Assembly (NCBI RefSeq): GCF_039555335.1
Contig: NC_092642.1
Span: 14,766,243 to 14,830,242 of the forward strand
Length of the DNA stretch: 64,000 nt
Direction of reading: 5' to 3'
DNA from: Amphiura filiformis
Lineage: Eukaryota > Echinodermata > Ophiuroidea > Amphilepidida > Amphiuridae
Shown one piece after another: positions 56,801 to 64,000 of the stretch. Within the stretch, counting starts at the first letter, position 1. Every line of letters begins with the position of its first letter. The notes under the pieces are model-generated. The model was not told where the DNA came from. It worked only from the letters and a program-made list of their open reading frames with translations, and made no database searches. Position numbers and translations under genes: made by a program.

Positions 56801-59422
56801 TATTTTAACTCCTTTTGATTTCCCCAATCTCACGAAAAGACCCCCTTTTTCCGTGTTTACGCTCTCGCCGAAAGAGCCCAGGTTTCATCCCCGTCATCCC
56901 CGTCACTTCCAAATGTGATACGTAGATTTCTCAAAAATCCCCGCCATATTTGATAGATTTACCAAAGAATAGTTTGTAAAGTACTATTACTTATATTTTG
57001 CAATTGGGAACATTTAAAAAAATCGAGGTTTGGGAGCCAGAAAGCCTCAACTTACAATCACCTGCTCCCACAAAACGAGCATGACGTCCCCAGGGCACTA
57101 TAGAACATACAGTCCATTAAACATGACAACATGCAACAGAAAACGAAAGACATTGTGAAGGAAATATTGATTTTGAAGGCCACAGCAAGGAGCCAACTTT
57201 ATGTTCATTTTGTGAGAGCTGATCATAGTGTGTTACGGCTATCTGCTTCTGAACCCTCGAAATCATTGTTTTACCTACCGGTATTACAACTCATGGATTA
57301 TTTTAGTGAGAGTGCCTGGGTGACCTAAAAAAAACCCTGTAACGTTTCCCCTATGAACTCTAACCCTTCAGCAACATGGTGCATATGTCTAGACCTAGGC
57401 CACACCTAGTAGAACCAGTGTTTTTTGGCATTCTTACGCCTCAAATGATAAAAGTAGAATTGGTTTCATTTTTTTCTATGCTCCCTATGCTTCCCATGAG
57501 GGGTCGAAGATCATAATGGGGTCAAAATGTGTTCTATCATGTTGTAAGATATTGTTCCTCTCATTGTCATATTGCACTACAGGTAGAATGATTGCTTCAG
57601 GGGTTATAGAGTAAACTAGGTCAAATGTCAAATATCTCATGCACAGAGGACAAATTTTCAAAATGCATCGTTTCAATCGCAACTTGTCTCAAATTACTCC
57701 TATCGGCAAACGAAATAGGAAACCATATAATCATGGGTCAAGCATGTACATATTTCTATTGGACTCTAACTCTAAAGGGCGAGAAGTTATTTAAAGGGGC
57801 TAATTAAATGACCATTTCGCCCCTCTGAAAAATGCTGGCTGCGCCTCTGCATAGTTGTCATGTGCAGAGAGAGGACGTATGTGGAGACCATCGGTCACCC
57901 AGAGTTACCTTCCAGGTACCAATCACAGGCTGTGGGGTTTAATTGAAACATGACTGGATTTCCATCACGGTGAGATGCAAGGTAATTTCTCTCTGCTTTT
58001 TATTATCATGAATGAGGCCCATGTCAGAGAAAGTCATCTTCTTTTAAGTTATGGTGATTTGAAACCTAATTTCCCCCGATATCAATATAATAATTATAAG
58101 CTTAGTTAGGCCTACACCCGTGGCGTATATAGAAACAAAACATTATACTTACACACTGCCGAAAACTTTGATAGAAGAGATCTTATTGTCAAAATCACCC
58201 AGTTGCGGCTGGTCCTGACGGTACTCTGCACAGGCTCCGCTGAAGTTTTTTTCTGTGTAAACGATGATCTATAAGTGTGTATGGAGATAAAACAGTGCAT
58301 ATTAAAAGGCAAAATTGTGGTTGTTTTCATAGGCGTAGATCCGGGGGGATGGGGGGATAAATCTCCCAATATTTTGATAGGGGGACGGTCCATACAATCA
58401 CGGTCACCCCCCCCCCCCACCCCCGTCCCCATGTTGACGCCTGTATGTGGGTTTTGATCCAATTAACCTCATATTCGGTACTTTTAGCCGAAAGTGCAAA
58501 TTTTTGCCCAAAACCGATCTTTTCAATACCGATACTAATCTTACAGTTGCGAGTGATCAGTTTAATATGAATATCTATAGAATTACGATCCAGGTCTTTA
58601 TCCCTGTTCTTATGGTTCAATGCATAGGTATCGCGTGAACATTGTAGTCCAGGGCGATATATTCAAAAATTGTATTAATCTATTGCTATGCTAGAGTAAA
58701 AGGAAAATAAATGAATTAATTAATAATAAGTATTATAGAAACTAAACACAGAACAGCACTAAGCAGCCATTCGATGATACCAAAGCCTTTAAAATTAAAA
58801 CTTATCGTTAGATGTTTTTAACACCAACCAAACATAAGTCACCCAATTTTGAAAACTGGACGTTGAATGTACACTCTCGTAAATATTGATTGGCAACATT
58901 TTCCAATATGTCAGCGCTCTAATCGGAAATAGTACATAATAGATGTTGCGGTCCGTTGGTTTAAAAGGTGTTTAACTTGAAGTTGAGGTAGCTATTAATA
59001 CAACCTTTATGTACATTTTGCACTGTAACTCAGTAACAATTTGTCGACTTTACGAGCGGTTTGCAGTGGATGGTCACACATGGAACCAAAACTTGTATAA
59101 AATACACCATCGGAGATTACATGTGCACTTACGGTGTGGTTACCAAAAATCGCTCCGAAACGAAAAATATCTCAAGCGTTAACTTTCACTGGGATAATGA
59201 GAAATATATGATCTTTCTTTTGATACCAAAATCTCAATTTTGATGAAAAAAAAAATGCGGATCAAGGATCTTTAATTTATTTTCAATAAATGCATTTTTT
59301 AAAGTTTTGGTATAGCAAAAATCAGATGTGTTAATAGTATGAAAATTTATCATGTATGGTAGTAAGACGTAAAATAAAGGCGAAATAAAACTATTACTTA
59401 CTTTTTCATCACCACATGCCAT
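51872..59422 (-). CDS. Two-domain beta/gamma-crystallin (gene B)
   Basis: Five coding exons on the minus strand join in one frame: 59422-59402, 58268-58153, 56280-56151, 53307-53165 and 52034-51872 (573 nt, 190 residues plus TGA). All internal junctions have AG acceptors and GTAAGT donors with matching phases 0, 2, 0 and 2. Each of the last four exons encodes one Greek-key motif: YTEKNFSG, YTWPEYKG, FASENFSG and FQKPNFAG (aromatic-x4-aromatic-x-G). Ca2+ signatures (D/N)(D/N)xx(S/T)S appear as DNKISS, DDYLSS and DDKISS; motif 3 has only NTTSS. The length fits a two-domain family member. Known proteins of this fold are lens crystallins or Ca2+-binding stability proteins; the role here is unknown. 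The last exon reads through a GTAAGT just before the stop, so an extra 3' exon is possible. Confidence 0.88.
53165..53307 (-). CDS. Gene B exon, Greek-key motif 3
   Basis: 143 bp, acceptor TTATACAG and donor GTAAGT. It encodes APLCEPSNIQLFASENFSG through FNTTSSIKVKSGA. Two cysteines (LCEP and LPCYG) are present. It ends in phase 2. Confidence 0.85.
53487..53530 (-). ncRNA. Degenerate hammerhead-like motif
   Basis: On the minus strand CTTGATAAAGGCCTACGGCC is followed by GAAATATCGTGAATAAA. This resembles the minimal hammerhead layout of Penelope-like elements (CTGATGA, GGCC stem, GAAA, short stem III). The core reads TTGATAA instead of CTGATGA, so it is probably inactive. Confidence 0.35.
53984..54025 (-). 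ncRNA. Candidate minimal hammerhead ribozyme, arm 1
   Basis: Read on the minus strand: stem I TTCAC with GTGAA, core CTGATGA, stem II CGC-TTTG-GCG, core GAA, stem III ACA-CAG-TGT, and T before the 3' strand of stem I as the cleavage position. All usual core bases are present. The base of stem II is a T-T mismatch and stems II and III have only three pairs. Penelope-like elements are known to carry minimal type I hammerheads. Confidence 0.55.
54198..54843 (-). pseudogene. Penelope-like GIY-YIG endonuclease region
   Basis: From about 54843 the frame reads WFNPPFSKNVKTNVGGTFIR, then KLFKIFNKNSVKVSYSC, a stretch conserved between the reverse transcriptase and endonuclease of Penelope elements. 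The endonuclease follows: a cysteine cluster (CNCRKKDSCPLSGKC), AIVYKATV, YIGLAGGTFKERYNNHTKSF, and CNLCLEEKMAIL near the end. GIY appears as IVY and YIG is intact. A frameshift near 54845 separates it from the upstream reverse transcriptase piece. Confidence 0.85.
54844..55290 (-). pseudogene. Penelope-like reverse transcriptase, C-terminal piece
   Basis: The frame begins at FRDDGLAVLRKC, the catalytic (Y/F)xDD motif, and continues NFLDVNLNLINGSYKPYSK, SNHPPTIIRNIP and ISTLSSSKEIFDQAAETYN, which are typical of Penelope elements. Everything upstream of the motif is gone, because the inverted arm starts there. The frame then runs out of phase and its last residues are spurious. Confidence 0.85.
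55567..55608 (+). ncRNA. Candidate minimal hammerhead ribozyme, arm 2
   Basis: The inverted copy of the arm 1 motif, identical over these 42 bases and in opposite orientation. If transcribed through, the two arms would pair with each other rather than fold separately. Confidence 0.55.
56151..56280 (-). CDS. Gene B exon, Greek-key motif 2
   Basis: 130 bp from the acceptor CTTCGTAG to the donor GTAAGT. It encodes WIGYTWPEYKGYGLLLEEG, YPDWQSFHD and DDYLSSFKKMDM. It ends in phase 0, which puts the domain boundary at an exon boundary. Confidence 0.88.
56318..56740. mobile_element. hAT-like MITE, GGCGTAGCCAGC family (copy 2)
   Basis: 423 bp with ends CAGCGGCGTAGCCAGC and GCTGGCTACGCTACTG. ACTTTACT is duplicated exactly (56310-56317 and 56741-56748), an 8-bp target duplication. 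It sits 37 bp upstream of a coding exon, in the intron, close to the splice acceptor. Confidence 0.88.
56749..58152. other. Intron of gene B, no further feature supported
   Basis: The rest of the intron between the motif 1 and motif 2 exons. Small open frames (for example 57131-57328) have no recognisable motif. Confidence 0.5.
58153..58268 (-). CDS. Gene B exon, Greek-key motif 1
   Basis: 116 bp from the acceptor CTTATAG to the donor GTAAGT. It encodes IIVYTEKNFSGACAEYRQD through GDFDNKISSIKVFGS. DNKISS is the canonical Ca2+-type signature. It ends in phase 2. Confidence 0.88.
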
Positions 59423-59452
59423 AGTGAATTTTTTCTTGTGTCTTCCTTAATA
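59402..59452 (-). CDS. Gene B exon with start codon
   Basis: Acceptor TTATTCAG at 59460-59453, a 30-base leader including AAGGAAGACACA, the ATG at 59422-59420 and seven codons (MACGDEK), then GTAAGT. The start was chosen because gene A has its ATG in the same place and both join the next exon in phase 0. Confidence 0.8.
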
Positions 59453-59651
59453 CTGAATAAAATGAAAGAAGATTATAATCAACGTGTGACTCAATCAAAA
59501 AAGATTGTTTGCGAGTTATGAGGTAATTTCAAATCCTAATTGTCCTCTATTGTTCAAAATATTCAAATGCGATATTCTCATAACGATGTACCGGTATGCT
59601 AGAACAGATTTTTCTTGACCTCAGCACCGAAATATAATGCATTCAGTTATA

Positions 59652-60636
59652 CAGGGTGTCCCAAAAAAAGAGGCCCCTCATTGCGCCCTCTTTTTCGCCT
59701 ATTTCTGAAAAGTTGATCAAATATATTTTGGTATGTAAAGAAACCTTTAATTGTTAGCTTTAATAAACCAAAACAATTATTTCAATCGGCTCACAACTTT
59801 TGAAGATATGCTCTTTTAAAGACAAGTACCCGTTTTTCACTATGTCCACGGATAGCAAACAGTGTGGTTGGGATGGGTTATGCTTTGGAGTGGCCTGCAA
59901 GATCACCAGACCTCACACCACTTGATTTCTTCATTTGTGGCAAAATCAAAGATCTTTGCAAACGTATTACTGCTATATTCGCAAGTATCCGGCGCACACG
60001 GTTGGTACGCAACGCAATTAATGCAACGAGGACTATGGCTGAAACCTGTATTCGTCAACAAGGCAACCAGGTAGAGGGCAGAGCAGCACAGTAAACTCAC
60101 TTCAAAAGAACCAAAGACAAACTAAACAGCCCTTTTCAGGGCTACCTTTTATTCCAAGAAGAAGAATTGTTATGTTGACAATAAAAAGAAAGCGAGAAAC
60201 AATAAAGTAAGAAACATAATCAAACAAAAAGGCATAAAATAACCGAGAAAAACATAAGTAATTGCAAGTATAGCAAAAGAAGTCCCATCCCACATCAATT
60301 TCGCCCAAATTAATGACACTTAACAAAATCCATAACCCATAAGCCCACCGGTAAAGCCCATTCCCTAAAATAAAGTTGTTATTTTATAAAGTTATGGTAT
60401 ATGCACTTTCAATCTTTGAAGTAGTCAAACCTCCTCCGTGGACAGAGTGAAAAACGGATACATTTCTTTAAAAGGGCATATCTTCAAAAGTTATGAGCCG
60501 ATTGAAATAATTGTTCCAGTTTATGAAAGCTAATGGGTAAAGGCTTCTTTAGATACCAACATTATACTTGATCAACTTTTCTCAAATAGGAGAAAAAGAG
60601 GGCGCAATGAGGGGCCTCTTTTTTTGGGACACCCTG
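59652..60636 (+). mobile_element. Mariner-like element with 200-bp TIRs, internally deleted
   Basis: The ends are CAGGGTGTCCCAAAAAAAG and its complement, with TA on both sides (59650-59651 and 60637-60638). The inverted arms run about 197-200 bp each, to 59848 and from 60436. They share CAATCGGCTCA, CTTTTGAAGATATGC and CCGTTTTTCAC. It lies in the first intron of gene B. Confidence 0.88.
59864..60094 (+). pseudogene. Mariner-like transposase C-terminal remnant
   Basis: The frame contains EWPARSPDLTPLDFFICGKI, the conserved segment around the third catalytic aspartate of Tc1/mariner transposases (SPDL), followed by a basic C-terminal tail to a normal stop. The N-terminal DNA-binding and first two catalytic positions are missing, so it cannot act as a transposase. 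Confidence 0.85.
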
Positions 60637-61205
60637 TAGTAAGCTGTAAATACATTTTACAAATATAGTGTCCACAACTTATAAGTTCCCCCTAATACTT
60701 TTTTAAAATAAGTCGAAAAATATTTTACGAAATGTAAAAATGAAGAAATGTATAGTCCTATTTGTTTTACACATGTGGACCAATTTATAGCGTCACACAT
60801 CATTGCGTTCAGTCGCAATGGTTGATTGCTACGCCACCGTCTGGAAAATGTGTTGATTTTAAATTAGCCTTGATATCAATGTAATAGTGTACCACAATAA
60901 CATCAACAACAATAACAAAAAAACAATTATTTGTAAATCGAATTTGGGGAAAATATTCAACAAGACACACACTTAGTAGACGCTGAAGTCCTGCTAAATA
61001 AAAGGAATTGAAAATGGCAAGACCATAAAACAATAAACATTAGACAAGGAATTAACTAGAAAGAAGGAAACAACAGATTGCCAACCCAAAGTGTTGCATT
61101 TAAACAAGGCAACAAATAAACACATACTATTAGGAAACAAATTGACGAAATGAAACAAACTGTAAAATTACAAAGTACTAGGTAAAACGTACAAAACAAA
61201 CTTAC
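60637..61205. other. Intron 1 of gene B, no further feature supported
   Basis: AT-rich sequence between the mariner-like insertion and the donor of the untranslated exon. No motif-bearing frame. Confidence 0.5.
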
Positions 61206-61330
61206 CTCAATATAATTCACCGAAGAACAATTGATATTGCAACAGCAGATTGTTGTGAGAGCAATAAGACTGCACGATTGTGAGACGGAGAGACCGAGAC
61301 GATTGTGAGACTGAGACAGTTGTGAGGCTG
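61206..61330 (-). other. Gene B 5' untranslated exon (predicted)
   Basis: The exon ends with ATATTGAG and the donor GTAAGTTTG (61205-61197). It is rich in CTCACAA units, as is the matching exon of gene A. The start is placed about 25-30 bp after TTTAAA and is an estimate. Confidence 0.55.
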
Positions 61331-61450
61331 TGAAGATTGAGAGTCCTCCTTTTAAACCTTTTCCATCAAGAATCGGTGGTAGATTTTACATCACCGCGAT
61401 TTCTCATTGGCTACTGTATCTGAAATCGTCGCGATTTCTCATTGGCTACT
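61331..61450 (-). promoter_or_regulatory. Gene B proximal promoter
   Basis: Two AGTAGCCAAT boxes (61445-61441 and 61410-61406) are followed by TTTAAAAGGAGG with a TATA-like TTTAAA at 61356-61351. The spacing to the predicted leader exon is normal for an animal promoter. Confidence 0.6.
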
Positions 61451-61832
61451 GAGCATGCTGAGTGCTGTAGTTATACTTATATAATGTTTCAATGTATAAG
61501 CCTGTCACCAGTCACCTGCAATCAACATATCATTAACATTTTGTGTAACTTCCGGTGAGTTATTTTAGAAAATGATGGAATAGTTTTACGAAACGTTTCC
61601 ATCAAGAATCGGTGGTAGATCTTACATCACCGCGATTTCTCATTGGCTACTATATCTGAAATCGTCGCGATTTATCATTGGCTACTGAGCATGCTGAGTG
61701 CTGTAGTTATACTTATTTAATATTTCAATGTATAAGCCTCTCACCAGTCACCTGCAATCAACATATCATTAACATTTTGTGTCACTTCCGGTGAGTTCTT
61801 TTAGAAAATGATGGAATAGTTTTACGAAACGT
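61361..61832. repeat. Tandem duplication of the promoter module, period 236 bp
   Basis: TTCCATCAAGAATCGGTGGT begins both units (61361 and 61597). Each unit holds the paired CCAAT boxes (the second pair at 61642-61646 and 61677-61681) and ends with GGAATAGTTTTACGAAACG. The units are about 95% identical by eye. Gene A has a single module. Confidence 0.85.
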
Positions 61833-61845
61833 GGCGGTGTAGCCA

Positions 61846-62000
61846 GTGGCTTAAAATGCATTTGAGTAACCAAAATATCAAAATATCGAAATGTTACAAA
61901 AATCTAAACAAAGTATTTTCGAATCAAATCTAGAATAATGTTTTAAATTTCTATTCGCTCTATGTCCGGTGAAATATGAGGGCATTTAGTATAAGTTGAA
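61846..62000. repeat. Distal end of duplicated block B
   Basis: Matches 12595-12765 (TTCGAATCAAATC, AGAATAATGTTTTAAATTT, CTCTATGTC). Confidence 0.6.
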
Positions 62001-63309
62001 GGTAGTGACGATGAGAGCATTAAAATAAGAGTGGGGTTGTGCGACGAGCCTATTTTGTTCCGGTTTTAACGGGAATTTTTTTTAATTGTGCAATTTTACC
62101 CCATTTGGACCCAAAACACGGTGTTTTTCGTGCTAAAAAGGAAGATGCACAGAGCAATTATTATTTTCATTTGTTCTCTGTAGAGATTTCCCGTCCAATG
62201 ATGTCTTGAGCTGATCTGTGGTGTTCTTCCAGTTTGAAGGCCGATATGAGTTGTGGAAGATATTTTGATACTTTCTCCGTGAGTTTTCTTTCGTATTTCG
62301 CTGTCGTGTTGGACCATTCCTCTTGAAATGCGGCTAAGTGTTATTGGTAGTATAGTATTGGGTTTTCTTCTAGTTCTAGAAGTTGAAGGTCTAAAGTTGG
62401 TGGTCTATCTTCTTCGCTGGAATTTAACTGATAGAGAATGATCGAAGTCAGAAATTTGAGCTGTATTCATGTAGAGATTAATATTAAAAGTAAATTAGGA
62501 GACATATTAGGGTTAGAATTATTTTGATTTTGTTTGAAAAATGATATAAATAATGATATCAAATAGAGTGGCCTATCAATAGAGATGTGAATAATGTTGT
62601 GTTTGAAGGTGGTATCAAATACGCTTATAATAGTTAAAGAAGTAAATAGGTTTCAAGAACTTTTGTAATATAAACATGTGAGTAGAGATTTAAGAGAGTA
62701 TAGGTAGATATCCAAGTTATTAGGGCTCAAAAATTAAGTATTTCAAAATTGAAAAACATTAAAGATTTATATGTGAACTATAGAATATAGTAGAGCAGTT
62801 TTGCGCAGAATATGTGCGTGGATGTGTTGTGTAATATCACAGTATGGGATTTGATGGCTACTGTACTTGCTACATGTAGAAAAAGAGAGTTGCTATGAAT
62901 GGTGGATAAAATAATTATTGTTTCATGCCGCATGATACTATTTTTGATCTAGTGAGTAAGCAGGATTTGACCCGTACGTTGATCATGATGGCATGCATTT
63001 TGGGTATTTTGAGGGTATTCGAGCCGCACTTATAGTTATAGTTGTTCTTTTCAGAGCCAAGTTAAAGGTCCAAATTGTAAAACCTCGTTTCCCATGGAAA
63101 GATCAGACCATAATCAGACCATGGCCAGACAGTAACATGAATAGGTTCATTTCACCTTGAAGTCATGGATAGTCTTGAAAATGGGCTAATATTCCCCTGG
63201 GCCATCCAATGTGCCATGAATGAGTATAGGCCTATGACTACACCTGGTATCTACAGGACAGTTTATACTCTCATTTCCACATAATGTTGTTCCTAGCTGC
63301 GGCTTTAAG
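62001..63309. other. Region without recognised gene
   Basis: No domain-bearing open frame or inverted repeat was seen. The minus-strand frame at 62096-62317 has no recognisable motif. Confidence 0.5.
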
Positions 63310-63880
63310 TTTGAGCGTGTCGCACAGTGTCATCGACCCTATATCTTCATGGCAGGAATGGCCATGGTAGGTTGAATCCACAGCCACGATTAGCCATTTG
63401 GTTCAAACCTTTAAAGCTCTTTAAAACTAATAATTAGTCGAGGGACATAACTAAGGCTACTCACAATAGCCAGGTAATTGATCTTGGTTGTGCGTGAATA
63501 AGCTTGTATACCCCATTGAGGTCAATGGTCATCGACTTTTATACTGCCTACAGTGAGTGCAGCTGTACTACACGCTGCACGCTGTAGTCCATTACAGGAC
63601 CAACGCAATATAAAATGGTCACATTTTGAGTTCAAAGCGCACGGCCAATTTTCAAAGCGCATTCTAGCGACTATCATATCTGTTCAACAGGTATTTTCAA
63701 GTGTATGAGACCACATCTGGTTTCTTGAGAAAATTCATTTGCGGGAGATATTCATCAATTTCTAACCCAGTATCGGAAGATTTTCGTCTGATATCAAAAT
63801 CGTGCATAGCAATTCACGTGTATCGATCCCGTGTATTCATTTTAGTGTCTCTGCTCCACCAAATAATTATTAGCCAGGCG
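63310..63880 (+). repeat. Inverted copy of 30240-30810
   Basis: See 30240-30810. The repeat appears to continue weakly towards 63960. The 73-codon frame at 63701-63922 covers it, but the other copy does not preserve the frame. Confidence 0.7.
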
Positions 63881-64000
63881 GTGTCGGTGTGTGTCGGCTT
63901 GAGCATGTTGAGTGTTGTTTAATGCTGTGGGATTTTAAGCTCAAGCAAGTGGTATAGAGTGAGTAGGCAGACTTTGTCCGTACTTGTTTTGATGCAACTC

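Noticed and set aside
57131..57328. Additional crystallin or host exon inside the gene B intron
   Set aside because: No Greek-key signature, and gene B splices in phase without it.

Overview
This looks like a 64 kb piece of an AT-rich, intron-bearing, repeat-dense animal genome. No bacterial operons, ribosome-binding sites or phage genes are visible. A marine invertebrate deuterostome, possibly an echinoderm, is my best guess. It rests on the mix of mobile elements, the many copies of the palindrome TAGGCCTA, and the invertebrate-type beta/gamma-crystallin gene. I cannot name the species.

The only convincing host genes are two paralogous beta/gamma-crystallin genes, both on the minus strand. 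Gene B (promoter about 61.35-61.83 kb, non-coding first exon ending at 61206, coding exons at 59402-59422, 58153-58268, 56151-56280, 53165-53307 and 51872-52034) splices into one open frame of 190 codons. It makes four Greek-key motifs, one per exon, in two domains, with Ca2+-type (D/N)(D/N)xx(S/T)S signatures. Gene A (promoter about 11.1-11.2 kb, coding exons 8817-8834, 8185-8306 and 7747-7873) has the same exon phases but keeps only the first domain. The exons for domain 2 are missing where a 7 kb duplicated block begins.

The two genes sit in a large direct duplication. Block A (1 to about 12.76 kb, running off the left edge) corresponds to block B (about 42.09 to 62.0 kb). Paralogous empty sites between the two blocks date several transposon insertions: a PIF/Harbinger-like foldback (1514-1866) and a CAGCAAACAC foldback (4629-5293) only in A, and a 1.46 kb hAT-like element with an 8-bp target duplication (47683-49143) only in B.

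Between the blocks lies a nest of mobile DNA. It includes a 6.2 kb long-TIR element (13145-19365) holding two head-to-tail Helitron-like copies; an 8.75 kb LTR retrotransposon (19710-28457) with nearly identical 2.06 kb LTRs, a gag with two zinc knuckles and no pol; MITEs and foldbacks; two minisatellite arrays rich in AGGTCA half-sites (32.7-33.6 and 38.3-39.1 kb); and the C-terminal part of a restriction-like-endonuclease non-LTR retrotransposon between two (TATAC)n microsatellites (34.2-35.9 kb). Gene B introns carry a Penelope-like element with an inverted copy of its own 3' end and candidate hammerhead ribozymes (53.94-55.65 kb), an hAT-like MITE (56318-56740) and a deleted mariner-like element (59652-60636).

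All identifications come from reading the sequence. Homology, identity and splicing statements are by eye, without database searches.
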